DNA of 64,000 nucleotides from Klebsiella terrigena (GTDB lineage Bacteria; Pseudomonadota; Gammaproteobacteria; Enterobacterales; Enterobacteriaceae): NCBI RefSeq assembly GCF_006539725.1, contig NZ_BJNO01000005.1, positions 186,001 to 250,000 of the forward strand, read 5' to 3'. Shown piece by piece: positions 9,652 to 19,650 of this stretch (position 1 is its first letter; each line of letters starts with the position of its first letter). The notes under the pieces were generated by a model. It saw only the letters and a program-made list of their open reading frames with translations, ran no database searches and was not told where the DNA came from. The position numbers and the translations under genes were made by a program.

Positions 9652-10403
9652 GGTTTCTCCGGTAGTGACCATTTTCCCTGCAGCTGCCAGGGCGTGCGTC
9701 CATGTTCATCCTGGCGGCCGCTCTGGGCGATAAGCGCCGCGAGCAGCGTCGGCATTGACTGCCGGCTCTGTAGCGTTCCACGAAACGCGTAGCCGCCGTC
9801 AGGTGCGAGGGTGCCCCGTCCGCTCAGGCTCAGCTGATGCGACTCCTGGCTGATGTTCAGCGCCAGCGCCCCCGCGGGCGTGCAGCTGAATTTGCCGCTG
9901 ACGCTGGCCAGCGTCAGGGACCCGGCGGGGGAGCTCAGCGTCGCATCCTGCCAGCGCGCGCGGCCGTCGGAGATCTGCTGGCAGCCGGCGGGGCTGAAGC
10001 GCGCCTCGGCGATCTCCAGCGTAATCAGGCCCTCGGCGTCAACCGACCCGGACTGCGTCAGCCCGCGACCGGCCACGCCGGCGGGGACGATAAGGCGGGC
10101 ATCGCGCAGCGTCAGCGCGCTCAGCCCCTGCAGCCAGACCTGGCCGCGCAGCCCGCTGTAATCGCTGAACGAAATCTGCCAGCCCGGAAGCGCGCCGGAG
10201 AAAGCCAGCCTCCAGCGCAGGTGGGCGAGGCCGGCTCCGCGCCAGACAATATCTCTGGCCTCGCCCTGCCAGACGGTGCCGGCAAGCTCGCCGACGCCGA
10301 TCCCGGCCGGCAGCGCGGCGGTCAGCAGCCTGGCGGGGGCGGTGAACAGCATCCACAGCAGCCAGGCGCTGAGCAGCACTCCAACGGCAGATTTACTTCT
10401 CAT
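9648..10403 (-). CDS. pulN: Type II secretion protein PulN (GspN)
   Basis: PulN is a GspN-family protein found in only some type II systems; it is anchored by one N-terminal membrane segment (about residues 7-30) with a periplasmic body rich in beta structure. GspN is not essential in all systems and its exact role is open. The 251 residues agree with the K. oxytoca protein (about 252). The ATG at 10403 overlaps pulM by 11 bases, and its own stop overlaps the pulO start as ATGA. Confidence 0.9.
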   Translation of the reverse strand: MRSKSAVGVLLSAWLLWMLFTAPARLLTAALPAGIGVGELAGTVWQGEARDIVWRGAGLAHLRWRLAFSGALPGWQISFSDYSGLRGQVWLQGLSALTLRDARLIVPAGVAGRGLTQSGSVDAEGLITLEIAEARFSPAGCQQISDGRARWQDATLSSPAGSLTLASVSGKFSCTPAGALALNISQESHQLSLSGRGTLAPDGGYAFRGTLQSRQSMPTLLAALIAQSGRQDEHGRTPWQLQGKWSLPEKP

Positions 10404-10884
10404 GCCGACGCTCGAGGATCAACGTATTCACCGTCACCCAGCCGGGACGCTGGGGATGCGCGGTGACGGCCAGGGAGGCGGCGTGAATGCCCTGCCGGCC
10501 CAGGGCGTCGAGCCATGACATCAGGGCCTGAAAGGTACAGGCCTCGAGGGTGACGTTGACCCGCATCCCCTGCGGCTGCAGCCGGACGATCGCCAGCGCC
10601 TGGCGGGTCGCCTCGCGCATGATGACCGCCGAGGGCTCTTCGGTGGTGGGCGCAGGGCCCGGCCGCTGGCGGCTTAGCTGCTGCAGGAGCGGAGCCTGCT
10701 GCTGCATCCAGCGCAGGCTGGCCTGCTCTTTGGCGAGGGTTTGCCGCCACTGCTGCTCGCGGTCGAGCCACGGCTGCCAGAAGGTGTAATACGCGATACC
10801 GACAAACAGCGCGAGGGCCATCGCCACCAGCAGGCGCTGCTCCCGCTGCGAGCGCTGCTGCCATAAAATACGCAGGCTATGCAT
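10393..10884 (-). CDS. pulM: Type II secretion assembly-platform protein PulM
   Basis: PulM is a bitopic inner-membrane protein that pairs with PulL in the assembly platform and contacts the pseudopilus. The 163-residue form begins MHSLRILWQQRSQREQ, followed by a membrane segment (about 16-35), a coiled region and a ferredoxin-like periplasmic domain ending TLILERRHEK. The ATG at 10884 is chosen over one 30 bases upstream because it aligns with K. oxytoca PulM (161 residues) and overlaps the pulL stop by 8 bases, as do other gene pairs in this operon. Confidence 0.92.
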   Translation of the reverse strand: MHSLRILWQQRSQREQRLLVAMALALFVGIAYYTFWQPWLDREQQWRQTLAKEQASLRWMQQQAPLLQQLSRQRPGPAPTTEEPSAVIMREATRQALAIVRLQPQGMRVNVTLEACTFQALMSWLDALGRQGIHAASLAVTAHPQRPGWVTVNTLILERRHEK

Positions 10885-12073
10885 CGTTTTCCTCCAGGGA
10901 GAGACGCCCCTCAATGCCGTCCGCTCGCGGCTTCATTTCGCCGGTTCGCACGCGAAAATGGGGCTGCGCCCGCAGCCTGAACTGCTCCAGCGCCCGGGGT
11001 GATACCGCCGACACGTCGAGCTGCAGGGCGTTGCGCGCGCCGTCATAGGCCAGCGCCCGCAGGCGGATCCCCGGCGTTTCGGCGACGATCTTTTGCACCA
11101 GGCTGATGGTGACGACCGACGGCGGATGCGCCGCCGTCTGCTCAAGCTGGCGCAGATGCTGCTGCATCTGCAGACGGGGGTTAATCACCCGGGTCTCCGT
11201 TTTAAACCACTGATGATAAAACGCCCGGCTGGCCTGCTGAGCCGCGGCCGCCTGCTGGCCGAGCGCCAGATGGTCGAGCACGGCGTTGACACCCCACAGC
11301 AGCACCAGCGCGGCGGCAGCGGCCATCGCCGGACGCCAGCGCAGCCCGGCGGGCTGCCAGCGGCGCTTCGGCGCAAACTCTCCCTGGCGTAGGCAGATGC
11401 GCTGCGCTGCAGGATTCGCTGCCGCCAGCTGGAGTAAATCCTGCGCCGCCAGCGCGCGCCACGGTGCCGGGATCGCCGGGGGCGGCGAGTAGCTATCGAT
11501 CGGCGGCTGCGCCTCGCCGGGGGAGAGCAGCTCTGCCAGCCAGCCGGCTTCCGCCGCCATCCCGCCCCAGGCCTGATGGCGAATCAGCCACTGTTCGCCG
11601 ACCTGCAGCGCGCTCCAGCGGCCCGGAGTGAAGGGGAGAGCCAGCGCATCCGGCGTCAGGGCGAGGATCTCGAGCCCCAGCTCGTCGCAGCGGGCAAGCC
11701 ACTCGCGCATTTTTTGCCGCTGCAGGGCGGCGACGTGGCAGAGATTTTTCTGCCGGTGGAGCAGCGCAAAATGAACCTCCTCGACGTCGGTTGCCAGCTG
11801 CTCCTCGAGCAGGAAGGGTAGAACCTGCTGCGGGCGCTGGCGCAGGCCGGCGGGCAGCGTCACGCTGTGAAAAGCGCAGTCGCTGGCCGGAACCAATACC
11901 CAGGCGGGATAGCGCGCCGCCAGCTCGCGCAGCGTCGGGTCATCGTCGCCGGCGGACCATTCGCCGGCGCTCTCCGGCTGCCCGGGCGACATCAGGCGCC
12001 AGGCGATCGGTCGTTCAGGGGCGCCGAGGCGCAAAATGAGCGCCGCGCGGGGCGGCGTTTTATCGTTATTCAT
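10877..12073 (-). CDS. pulL: Type II secretion assembly-platform protein PulL
   Basis: PulL links the cytoplasmic ATPase PulE to the membrane platform. The N-terminal half (about residues 1-240) is the cytoplasmic actin-like domain that binds PulE; a membrane segment follows near residues 250-270 (MAAAAALVLLWGVNAVLDHL), then a periplasmic ferredoxin-like domain that pairs with PulM. The 398 residues equal the K. oxytoca length. The start is ATG 12073 (MNNDKTPPRAAL), overlapping pulK by 8 bases; the open frame extends 129 bases upstream but does not resemble PulL there. Confidence 0.93.
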   Translation of the reverse strand: MNNDKTPPRAALILRLGAPERPIAWRLMSPGQPESAGEWSAGDDDPTLRELAARYPAWVLVPASDCAFHSVTLPAGLRQRPQQVLPFLLEEQLATDVEEVHFALLHRQKNLCHVAALQRQKMREWLARCDELGLEILALTPDALALPFTPGRWSALQVGEQWLIRHQAWGGMAAEAGWLAELLSPGEAQPPIDSYSPPPAIPAPWRALAAQDLLQLAAANPAAQRICLRQGEFAPKRRWQPAGLRWRPAMAAAAALVLLWGVNAVLDHLALGQQAAAAQQASRAFYHQWFKTETRVINPRLQMQQHLRQLEQTAAHPPSVVTISLVQKIVAETPGIRLRALAYDGARNALQLDVSAVSPRALEQFRLRAQPHFRVRTGEMKPRADGIEGRLSLEENDA

Positions 12074-13046
12074 CGGCCACTCTGTAAAGTCCATAACGTC
12101 GCTGGATAACGCGGAAGCTGCGCCCTTCGCGCTGCAGGAGGCTGCGTTGCTGATAGCGCGCGCTGCCCATGACCACGGTGAACGAGGCGACAAAGCGTTC
12201 ACTGTGGACCGTCAGCCAGGGGCGCACGGCGGTGGTGTCGGTGTCCTGCAGCGCCTGCTGGGCTAAAAACGCGGCGACGCTGTTCCAGCCGCTTGCCGGA
12301 CGGGTGCTCAGCAGCTGGCGCGCCTGCTGAATGCTCAGATCTGCGGGAAACAGCGCCGCCAGCAGGGCGGCCTGCGCTGGCTTCAGGGTATTGATATTGA
12401 TCTGCAGGGCGTCGTTCGGGTGGGCGCAGACGTAGGGCAGCAGACGCTGGTACAGCGCCGCGTCCATCCCGGCGAGCAGGCGCAGCTCGCTGAGATCCTG
12501 GATATTCTGGTTGCCGGTCAGGTAGCCCGGCGACTGCGCCATATAGACCTCGTCTTCCGCGCCGTTGAGCAGCGGCTGGCTATCCGCATCGATCCAGTCG
12601 CGCAGGGCGGCGGTGAGCTGCAGGGCGCGCAGCGGCTCCGCGCCGAGCTTCTCCAGCAGGCGGGTAAAGGCGCGTGCCGCGGCGGGGATCGCTTCGCTTT
12701 CATCGGCGGTGGCGCGGTTGACGGCATTCAGATTGAAGCAGGCCAGATCGTCGGTAATCGTGGCATAAATCTCGCCGTCATCGACGGTGAAACGGCGTCC
12801 CTGCTGGGCCCAGTTTTGCGCCAGATGGGTCTGGTTCGGCGAATCAAGCGCGTCGCGCTGCAGCAGCGCGGCGACCATCGTCTCCGCGCCCAGCGCGTAC
12901 CATTTGGCCTGCAGGTTATCGAGGGTGGTGGCCGTCTGCTGGTACATCCGCGCGGTTCTTTCGGTGATGGCGCTCGCCAGCACCATCATCAGCGCGAGGA
13001 TCAGCAGCACCATCAGCAGCGCGACGCCGCGCTGTCGGCCGTTCAT
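12066..13046 (-). CDS. pulK: Minor pseudopilin PulK
   Basis: PulK is the large minor pseudopilin that caps the pseudopilus tip with PulI and PulJ. After the leader MNGRQRG the mature chain starts VALLMVLLILALMMV. It lacks the glutamate at position 5 that other pseudopilins have, which is the family hallmark of GspK. The 326 residues include the alpha-helical insert typical of GspK (about 100-220). The start ATG 13046 overlaps the pulJ stop as ATGA, and its 3' end overlaps pulL. Confidence 0.94.
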   Translation of the reverse strand: MNGRQRGVALLMVLLILALMMVLASAITERTARMYQQTATTLDNLQAKWYALGAETMVAALLQRDALDSPNQTHLAQNWAQQGRRFTVDDGEIYATITDDLACFNLNAVNRATADESEAIPAAARAFTRLLEKLGAEPLRALQLTAALRDWIDADSQPLLNGAEDEVYMAQSPGYLTGNQNIQDLSELRLLAGMDAALYQRLLPYVCAHPNDALQININTLKPAQAALLAALFPADLSIQQARQLLSTRPASGWNSVAAFLAQQALQDTDTTAVRPWLTVHSERFVASFTVVMGSARYQQRSLLQREGRSFRVIQRRYGLYRVADE

Positions 13047-13642
13047 GGCAGGTCTCCGGGGGCAACTAAAAACAGGCGCGTGACGTCTCCGTAGCCCTTC
13101 AGCGTTAAGGTGACTTCAAGCGCCTGCGGCAGATTTTGCGCGGACTCCCAGCGATCCTGCCAGCCGCCGTTGGCGTAAAAGCGCAGGCGGAACGCCTCGA
13201 CGTCGCGCTGCAGGACCCAGGTCGTCGGCCGGCTGCCGGTGAGCGGGTCCTGCTGGCCATAGCTCAGGCGCTCCAGCCGCTGCTGGCGCAGGCGGTAGCT
13301 GACGTTCTGGATCTCTGAGCGCGGCAACATGCCCATCGGGTTTGGCCAGCCGCTGCGGCTAAAGGCTATCGCCCAGTCGTCGCTGCTCAGCTGGAAGCGC
13401 CCGGCGGAGAAGGGAGCGTCGTCGTTGCGGCCGCGGCGGGGGACTATCTGGTTGAAGTCGGCGGCCATCTGGCTAAAGGTCTGCTGCAGCGTGCGGATCT
13501 GCTGCGCTTTCTCTTTGGTGAGCGTATCCGCGCGAATGACGTTTTGCAGCACGCTGACCGCCGCCACGCTCAGCGCGGCGAGGATCGCCAGCGCCAGCAG
13601 CATTTCAACGAGGGTAAAGCCGCGCATGGAGCCGGTGTTCAT
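13043..13642 (-). CDS. pulJ: Minor pseudopilin PulJ
   Basis: PulJ is a minor pseudopilin of the tip complex (PulI-PulJ-PulK). The prepilin peptidase site is clear in RGFTLVEMLLALAILAALS, with cleavage after glycine and glutamate at +5. The body of the 199-residue protein is the GspJ domain, moderately diverged from the K. oxytoca sequence as I recall it. The ATG at 13642 overlaps the pulI stop as ATGA. Confidence 0.94.
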   Translation of the reverse strand: MNTGSMRGFTLVEMLLALAILAALSVAAVSVLQNVIRADTLTKEKAQQIRTLQQTFSQMAADFNQIVPRRGRNDDAPFSAGRFQLSSDDWAIAFSRSGWPNPMGMLPRSEIQNVSYRLRQQRLERLSYGQQDPLTGSRPTTWVLQRDVEAFRLRFYANGGWQDRWESAQNLPQALEVTLTLKGYGDVTRLFLVAPGDLP

Positions 13643-14004
13643 GGCCGGGTCACCCAGGTGCGCAGCGAGGAGACCGGAGCCTTGTCGCTTTTGTCATGGC
13701 GGACCTCGACGTCCAGCGCCCGCAGCTGCGGGAGCTCGGTTTCGACGCCCTGCCAGCGGATGTGCCAGCTGCCGCCTGCCGCCTGGACCGTCGTTTCCGA
13801 GGGGCTCAGCGCCGGCCAGCGGTTTTCCAGCTTCAGCTGGATCAGCTGATTGTCGGCAAGCCATCCGGCGAGGGTTTTCTCCTCCATGCGCCCGAGATGG
13901 TTCGTCTGCTGCAGCGTGGCCTGCATCACGGATAGCCCGGCGAGGGCGAAGACCACCAGCGCGACCATGACTTCGATAAGCGTCATTCCGGACTGCGATT
14001 TCAT
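13639..14004 (-). CDS. pulI: Minor pseudopilin PulI
   Basis: PulI is the small minor pseudopilin that nucleates the tip complex with PulJ and PulK and starts pseudopilus assembly. The leader MKSQSG is followed by MTLIEVMVALVVFALAGLS, a class III cleavage site with glutamate at +5. The length of 121 residues equals K. oxytoca PulI. The ATG at 14004 overlaps the pulH stop as ATGA. Confidence 0.94.
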   Translation of the reverse strand: MKSQSGMTLIEVMVALVVFALAGLSVMQATLQQTNHLGRMEEKTLAGWLADNQLIQLKLENRWPALSPSETTVQAAGGSWHIRWQGVETELPQLRALDVEVRHDKSDKAPVSSLRTWVTRP

Positions 14005-14519
14005 GGGCTCTCCTCCCGCTGCGTGGGCTGAACGTCGCCGCGGGCGTCAACCTCCAGCGCCAGACCGCGGCCGATGTGCAGCTGAAAGGGGGTCACTTCC
14101 CCGCCGGGGAACAGCAGCACGTCGGGCTGTTCGCCCGGCGTCCAGGCGGCGCCATCGGGGAAGCTCAGCGCTAGCGGTTCCGAGGCGGCGCTGCCCGAGG
14201 TGGCGACGCGAGCGATCTGCAGCGGCTGCCAGCGGGAGCCCTCCTCGCCGCCGTCCGCTTCGCCAGCGTTGCCGCTCTCGTCCGGGGTCAGCAGCCGCAT
14301 AAACTGCCAGCGGTCGGGGTGAATCGAGATAGCGTAGAACTGGCCAGTCTGCAGCCCACGGTCGCGGACAAAGCTCAGCTGTGCCTGGAAGCGCTCGAGG
14401 GTCTGCGCCGGGTCGTTCTCGCGCGATGGCGGAAACGCCAGCATCACCATGCCCGCGCTAACGCCCATCAGCAGCAAAATGAGCATCATCTCCAGTAACG
14501 TGAAGCCGCGCTGCTGCAC
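14001..14519 (-). CDS. pulH: Minor pseudopilin PulH
   Basis: PulH is the minor pseudopilin thought to join the tip complex to the PulG filament. The N-terminus MQQRGFTLLEMMLILLLMGV has the peptidase site (glycine then FTLLE). The 172-residue body is the variable GspH beta-domain, with an acidic loop DESGNAGEADGGEEG near 80-95. Translation starts at GTG 14519, whose G is also the last base of the pulG stop (TAGTG), so expression depends on re-initiation after pulG. Confidence 0.93.
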   Translation of the reverse strand: MQQRGFTLLEMMLILLLMGVSAGMVMLAFPPSRENDPAQTLERFQAQLSFVRDRGLQTGQFYAISIHPDRWQFMRLLTPDESGNAGEADGGEEGSRWQPLQIARVATSGSAASEPLALSFPDGAAWTPGEQPDVLLFPGGEVTPFQLHIGRGLALEVDARGDVQPTQREESP

Positions 14520-14941
14520 TATTTTTTCCCGATATTCCAGTTGCCGAGATCGTCGTTGGTATCCGGCATGCCGTCCGGCCCGACGCTAAACACATCGACC
14601 TGGCCGTGCTGGCCGGGGCTGAGCAACTGATAGTCGTTGCCCCACGGGTCCTGCGGCAGGCGGCGGATATAGCCGCCTTCCGGATAGTTACGCGCCTGCG
14701 GCTCGGCGGCGGGGCGGCTGACCAGCGCCGCGAGCCCCTGCTCGGTGTTGGGGTAGCGGCTGTTATCCAGCTTGTACATATCCAGCGCGCCCTCCAGCGC
14801 CACCAGATCGCTGACCACCTTTTGCCGGTCCGCTTTCTCTTTATTGCCCATCAGGTTAGGGACCACCAGGCTGGCAAGAATGCCGAGAATGACAATCACC
14901 ACCATAATTTCCAGTAAGGTGAATCCACGCTGTCGTTGCAT
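14519..14941 (-). CDS. pulG: Major pseudopilin PulG
   Basis: PulG is the major subunit of the periplasmic pseudopilus that pushes or gates substrate through the secretin. The mature protein starts after MQRQRG with FTLLEIMVVIVILGILASL; the C-terminal calcium-binding loop is in GPDGMPDTNDDLGNW. The 140-residue form starts at ATG 14941 with GGAG eight bases upstream; an in-frame ATG at 14953 would add four residues. It is the most conserved Pul protein here apart from PulD. There is a 20-base gap to pulF, one of the few non-overlapping joints in the operon. Confidence 0.96.
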   Translation of the reverse strand: MQRQRGFTLLEIMVVIVILGILASLVVPNLMGNKEKADRQKVVSDLVALEGALDMYKLDNSRYPNTEQGLAALVSRPAAEPQARNYPEGGYIRRLPQDPWGNDYQLLSPGQHGQVDVFSVGPDGMPDTNDDLGNWNIGKK

Positions 14942-14961
14942 TTTTTTCTCCATTATTACAA

Positions 14962-16176
14962 TCACATACTCATAAGGGTGTTGAGTTGCAGGATCGGCTG
15001 CAGAATGGCCAGCACGATAAACAGCACCATGCCGGCCATCGCCACCACCAGCAGCGGCTCAAACAGGCTGAGCGCCATCTGAATTTGCGCGCTCAGCTCG
15101 CGGTCCTGGTTATCGGCGGCGCGCTCGAGCATGCCGTTGAGCTCGCCGCTCTGTTCGCCGCTGGCAACCATGTAGCGCATCATCGGCGGGAAGAGGGCGG
15201 TGGCTTCGAGGGCGCGGTGCAGGCTGATCCCTTCGCGCACCGACTCGGCGGCGGTTTCCAGCTGGCGGCGCGCCCAGGTGTTGCTTAACACCTCCGCGCT
15301 GATGCGCATTGACGGCAGCAGCGGGACGGCGCTGGCGTTCAGAATGCTGAGGGTGCGGGCGTAGCGGGCGCTGTTGATGCTGCGGGCCACCCGGCCAATC
15401 AGCGGCAGGCGCAGCAGCTGTCTATGCCAGATAAGCCGCCGCGCGGGCTGGCGCAGGGCGTAATGCAGCAGCAGCCCGCTCGCCAGCAGCGCCAGCAGTA
15501 GCCAGGGTCCAGCGCTGCGGACGATATCGCTCATGGTCATCAGCAGGCGGGTGGAGAACGGCAGGGCCTGCTTGAGATGAACAAACTGATCGACGACCTT
15601 CGGCACCACCGTGGAGAGCAGGATAGCGATCACGCTGATGGCGACCAGCGTCAGCACGATGGGGTAGATCATGGCCTGCAGCAGGCGGGCGCGAAGCTGC
15701 TGGCGCTGTTCGGTATAGTCCGCCAGCCGGTTAAGCACGCCGGCAAGGTGCCCGGAGGTTTCGCCCGCGGCGACCATCGCGCAGTAGAGCCGGTCGAAGC
15801 AGGCCGGATAGCCGCGCATGGCCTCCGCCAGGGTATGACCCTCCAGTACCTTGCCGCGCACGCCGGCCATCAGGGTTTTCAGGTGCGCTTTTTCACACTG
15901 CTGCGCCACCGCGTCCAGCGCTTTTTCCAGCGGGATCGCGGCCGCCACCAGCGTCGCCAGCTGGCGGGTGAGGAGGGCGAGGTCGCCGGCGCCGGTACGC
16001 CGCGTCAGCAGCGAATGCCCGCCGCCGCGCGCGCGGCCTTCAGCGGCGTCGACCTCAACGGGCAGCCAGCCCTTTTCCCGCAGCAGCTGGCGGGCGTGGC
16101 GGGCGGAGTCCGCCTGCTGTACGCCGCGCTGCGTCCTGCCGCGCTCGTCCAGCGCCCGGTAGCTAAAAATGGCCAT
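14962..16176 (-). CDS. pulF: Type II secretion inner-membrane protein PulF
   Basis: PulF is the polytopic platform protein, related to PilC of type IV pili, that is thought to convey motor motion to the growing pseudopilus. The 404 residues equal the K. oxytoca length and hold two repeated cytoplasmic GspF domains (about 70-195 and 270-395) with membrane segments near 170-190, 220-240 and 375-400. The ATG at 16176 ([14 protein letters not shown]) lies inside the pulE end, overlapping it by 14 bases; the ATG 21 bases further upstream has no family support. Confidence 0.95.
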   Translation of the reverse strand: MAIFSYRALDERGRTQRGVQQADSARHARQLLREKGWLPVEVDAAEGRARGGGHSLLTRRTGAGDLALLTRQLATLVAAAIPLEKALDAVAQQCEKAHLKTLMAGVRGKVLEGHTLAEAMRGYPACFDRLYCAMVAAGETSGHLAGVLNRLADYTEQRQQLRARLLQAMIYPIVLTLVAISVIAILLSTVVPKVVDQFVHLKQALPFSTRLLMTMSDIVRSAGPWLLLALLASGLLLHYALRQPARRLIWHRQLLRLPLIGRVARSINSARYARTLSILNASAVPLLPSMRISAEVLSNTWARRQLETAAESVREGISLHRALEATALFPPMMRYMVASGEQSGELNGMLERAADNQDRELSAQIQMALSLFEPLLVVAMAGMVLFIVLAILQPILQLNTLMSM

Positions 16177-17671
16177 CCAGATCCCCCTGCGCCGCATGCT
16201 GCTCGGTCACCCTGACCACCTCTTCCCAGCTGGTTATGCCGCTCAGCACCTTCTCCAGCCCGGCGCGGCGGAGGGTGATATAGTCCGCCCCCAGCCGCTG
16301 GCCCAGCGTTAATTCGTTTTCCCCGCGGTGAATTGCCATCCGCACCCGATCGTCAACCCGCAGCAGCTCGTGGATCCCGGTACGCCCGCGATAGCCGCTG
16401 AAGCCGCACTCCGCGCAGCCCTCGGCGTGCCACAGGGCGGTACCGGCCGGGACGCCCATCCGCGTCGCCGTATTCTCATCCGCCTGCCCCGGACGACGGC
16501 AGTGCGGGCAGAGCCGGCGCACCAGGCGCTGCGACAGCACCGCCAGCAGCGAGGTTGACAGCAGAAATGGCTCCACGCCCATATCCTGCAGGCGCGAAAT
16601 CGCCCCCAGTGCGCTGTTGGTATGCAGCGTGGAGAGCACCAGGTGGCCGGTGAGGGAGGCCTGCACGGCAATCTGCGCCGTCTCGCCGTCGCGGATCTCG
16701 CCCACCAGCACCACGTCAGGGTCCTGGCGCAAAATGGCGCGCAGCCCGCGGGCAAAGGTCATCTCCACCCTGGGGTTGACCTGGGTCTGGCCGATCCCTT
16801 CCAGCTCGTATTCGACGGGGTCTTCGATGGTCATAATATTGCGCTCGCGAGCGTCCAGCCGGCTGAGGGCGGCGTACAGAGTGGTGCTTTTGCCGGACCC
16901 GGTGGGGCCGGTGACCAGAATGATGCCGTGCGGGCGGGCCATCAGCTCATCGACCTGCTGCAGGAGCGCGGGCGGCATCCCGAGGGTCAGCAGGTCGAGA
17001 TTGACGCTGTTTTTGTCCAGCAGGCGCAGCACCACGCGCTCGCCGTGGCCGGAGGGCAGCGTCGAGACGCGCACGTCAACGGCGCGCCCGCCGATGCGCA
17101 GCGCCATGCGGCCATCCTGCGGAATGCGCTTTTCCGCGATGTCGAGGTTGGCCATCACCTTAATGCGTGAAATCAGCAGGGCCGCAAGCCGACGCTGCGG
17201 GCGGAGGATCTCCCGCAGCACGCCATCGACGCGAAAGCGGATCTGCAGGTGGCGCTCGTAGGTTTCGATATGAATATCCGAGGCCTGCTCTTTGATAGCC
17301 TCCGTCAGCATGGCGTTGATCAGGCGGATAATCGGCGCATCGTCCTCGCTATCCAGCAGATCGTCGGTGTCGGGCAGCTCGTCGGCGAGGGTGTATAAAT
17401 CCAGCTCGTTGCCGATATCGGCCATCATGCGCCGGGCTTCCGCCGAATCGCGCTGGTAGCTCAGCACCAGCAGCTTCTCGAACTCGTCGGCGGCCAGCCG
17501 CTGGACCTCGATCGGCCGGTCCGCTACCCGGCGCGCCTCAAGCAGCGCCGCCGTCGGCGTCTCGGCGAGGCAGCGGACGGCACAGGTCGCGCCGTCGCTC
17601 AGCAGGATAATGCCGTGGGCGCGGGCGTAGACGAAAGGCAGCAGCGGGCGGCTCTCCGCCAGCGGCGTCAC
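16163..17671 (-). CDS. pulE: Type II secretion ATPase PulE
   Basis: PulE is the cytoplasmic hexameric AAA+-like ATPase that powers pseudopilus assembly. The 502 residues show the N1/N2 domains that contact PulL, then the ATPase core: [10 protein letters not shown] (Asp box), Walker [14 protein letters not shown], Walker B-like [13 protein letters not shown], His box [12 protein letters not shown], and a C-terminal zinc element with CPHC and CAEC. The start is GTG 17671, overlapping the pulD stop as GTGA, so the motor is translated in step with the secretin. Confidence 0.95.
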   Translation of the reverse strand: MTPLAESRPLLPFVYARAHGIILLSDGATCAVRCLAETPTAALLEARRVADRPIEVQRLAADEFEKLLVLSYQRDSAEARRMMADIGNELDLYTLADELPDTDDLLDSEDDAPIIRLINAMLTEAIKEQASDIHIETYERHLQIRFRVDGVLREILRPQRRLAALLISRIKVMANLDIAEKRIPQDGRMALRIGGRAVDVRVSTLPSGHGERVVLRLLDKNSVNLDLLTLGMPPALLQQVDELMARPHGIILVTGPTGSGKSTTLYAALSRLDARERNIMTIEDPVEYELEGIGQTQVNPRVEMTFARGLRAILRQDPDVVLVGEIRDGETAQIAVQASLTGHLVLSTLHTNSALGAISRLQDMGVEPFLLSTSLLAVLSQRLVRRLCPHCRRPGQADENTATRMGVPAGTALWHAEGCAECGFSGYRGRTGIHELLRVDDRVRMAIHRGENELTLGQRLGADYITLRRAGLEKVLSGITSWEEVVRVTEQHAAQGDLDGHF

Positions 17672-19650
17672 GGCTGGCCTCCCAGGTTGAAGGCATCGAT
17701 AGCGGCGCCGATCCGGCGAAACGCGGCGGTATCCTGCTGGGGGTAGATATGCAGCAGGTCATCGTTCAGCGACGCTTCCGTGCCGTCTTTGCCGCGCTGT
17801 TTGGTTTGCGCGTCGTTAAAGGCGTTGTACTGGCCGGAAGAGGCCTGCCGGTAGCCGTCGCGGTCGCGAATGATGGTCGGACGGATAAACAGCATCAGGT
17901 TGCGTTTGGAGACCTTTTTGCTGGTGGAGCGGAACAGGGCGCCTATCACCGGGATATCGCCGAGCAGCGGCACCTTATCGGCGGAGTCGGTGACGCTTTT
18001 GTCCAGCAGCCCGCCCACGACGACGGTTTCGCCGCTGCCGACCAGCACCGCGTTGTTAACCGTGCGGGTATTGAAGGTGGCGCCTAAATCCGAGCTGGTG
18101 CTGGAGGCGGAGTCGGCGACGCTGGAGACCTCCTGCTCAATTTCCAGCAGCACCGAGTCCCCTTCGTTAATCTGCGGCTTGACCTTCAGCTTAATGCCGA
18201 CGGTTTTGCGTTCGACGGTATTGAAGATGTTATCGCCGGAGGTGGTCTGTGAGCCGCTGAGTACCGGTACCTCCTGACCGACGTTAAAGGTCGCCTCCAT
18301 GTTGTCGAGGGTGACGATGCTGGGGGTGGCGAGAATATCGTTTTTGCTGCTGCTGGAGAGGGCGGTAAGCAGCATCGCCCAGTTCCCCTGATAGAACCCG
18401 GCGGCGATGCCGTTAAAGGAGCTCAGGGCGCTGGCGAGCGAGCTGGTGACCGTGCCGTCTTTGTTGTACTGGTTGGCGCCGGCAATGGCCGTTGAGATCG
18501 GCAGCCCGCTGTTGTTGAACTGGGTCATGCCGGCATTTTTATTGGCCCACTGCACGCCAAGATTGAGGCCGTCGGCGTCCTGAACCTCGGCGATAATTGC
18601 TTCAACCAGCACCTGCGGGCGGCGAATGTCCAGCTGCGCGATGACCCGCTCGAGGTCGTTCATGACGTCCGGGGCGGCGGTGACGATCAGCGCGTTGGTC
18701 TGGCCGTGGGCTTTGATAATGATGTTTTTATCCAGCGCCGCCACCGGCTTCGCGCTCTGTTTCTCGCTCTGCATGCTGCTGCTGATGCCGGTTAGCACCT
18801 CCACCAGGTCGGCGGCTTTGGCATACTTGAGATAGATAACCTTGGTGTTTCCCTGTACCGCCTGCTGGCGGTCGAGCTGGCGGATCATGGTGATGATGCG
18901 CTGGCGTGAGTTCGGTTCGCCGCTCACCAGCACCGAGTTGGTCCGCTCGTCGGCGACCACGTTCGCCACCATCGAGCCGGGGAGCGCGGATTTACTGGTG
19001 TCCTTGTTCAGCTCATTCACCAGCTTAACCACGTCGGCGGCGGAGGCCCAGGAGAGCGGGACCGTCACCACGCTGCGATCGCCGGCGTTATCAACCCGCT
19101 CGACGATGGTCAGCAGGCGCTTAATCACCGCCGCGCGCCCGGTCATCAGCAGCACGTTGGACGGCTCGTAGTGCACCACGCTGCCGGCCCCGGCGTTGTC
19201 GTTGAGCTGGCGCAGCAGCGGCGCGAGATCGCGGGCGGCGACGTTGGTGAGCGGCACCACGCGGGTCACCACCTCATCGCCCACGCCAGGGGAGGCGTCG
19301 CTGGCGACCGGTACCGCCGCGGTTTTGGCATCTTTTGAACGCACCACCTTCAGCACGCCGTTATTCATATTGATAACCGCAAAACCGTAGACGTCCAGTA
19401 CGCTGAGGAAGAACTGATAATATTGTTCTTCAGTGAGCATATCGTAGCTGCGAACGGTAATTGTGCCGCGTACGCTGGGGTCGATAATGACCGTCTTATT
19501 GAGGTTTTTGCTGACGGTATTAATAAATTCCTGAATATCCGTGCCCTTGAAGCTGGCGGAGAATTCTTCCGCAGCGGCGGGTTTGAATAACAGCGCGCTG
19601 AATATCATCAGCAGCGTAAAAAGCAGGCGGAAAATTAGGGTGCTGCGCAA
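17668..19650 (-). CDS. pulD: Type II secretion outer-membrane secretin PulD
   Basis: PulD forms the 15-mer outer-membrane channel for pullulanase. The 660 residues match the K. oxytoca length and most of its sequence. A signal peptide (about 1-27, ending PAAA-EE) precedes domains N0 ([16 protein letters not shown]), N1-N3, and the secretin core with [10 protein letters not shown] and the amphipathic region. The C-terminal S-domain, ending [17 protein letters not shown] and beyond, binds the pilotin PulS. The start is TTG 19650 with GAGGGA seven bases upstream; no ATG leaves a full signal peptide. It follows pulC without a gap. Confidence 0.96.
   Translation of the reverse strand: MRSTLIFRLLFTLLMIFSALLFKPAAAEEFSASFKGTDIQEFINTVSKNLNKTVIIDPSVRGTITVRSYDMLTEEQYYQFFLSVLDVYGFAVINMNNGVLKVVRSKDAKTAAVPVASDASPGVGDEVVTRVVPLTNVAARDLAPLLRQLNDNAGAGSVVHYEPSNVLLMTGRAAVIKRLLTIVERVDNAGDRSVVTVPLSWASAADVVKLVNELNKDTSKSALPGSMVANVVADERTNSVLVSGEPNSRQRIITMIRQLDRQQAVQGNTKVIYLKYAKAADLVEVLTGISSSMQSEKQSAKPVAALDKNIIIKAHGQTNALIVTAAPDVMNDLERVIAQLDIRRPQVLVEAIIAEVQDADGLNLGVQWANKNAGMTQFNNSGLPISTAIAGANQYNKDGTVTSSLASALSSFNGIAAGFYQGNWAMLLTALSSSSKNDILATPSIVTLDNMEATFNVGQEVPVLSGSQTTSGDNIFNTVERKTVGIKLKVKPQINEGDSVLLEIEQEVSSVADSASSTSSDLGATFNTRTVNNAVLVGSGETVVVGGLLDKSVTDSADKVPLLGDIPVIGALFRSTSKKVSKRNLMLFIRPTIIRDRDGYRQASSGQYNAFNDAQTKQRGKDGTEASLNDDLLHIYPQQDTAAFRRIGAAIDAFNLGGQP

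Noticed and set aside
12074-12202. N-terminal extension of pulL
   Set aside because: It is the antisense reading of the pulK end; the known length (398) is met by starting at 12073.
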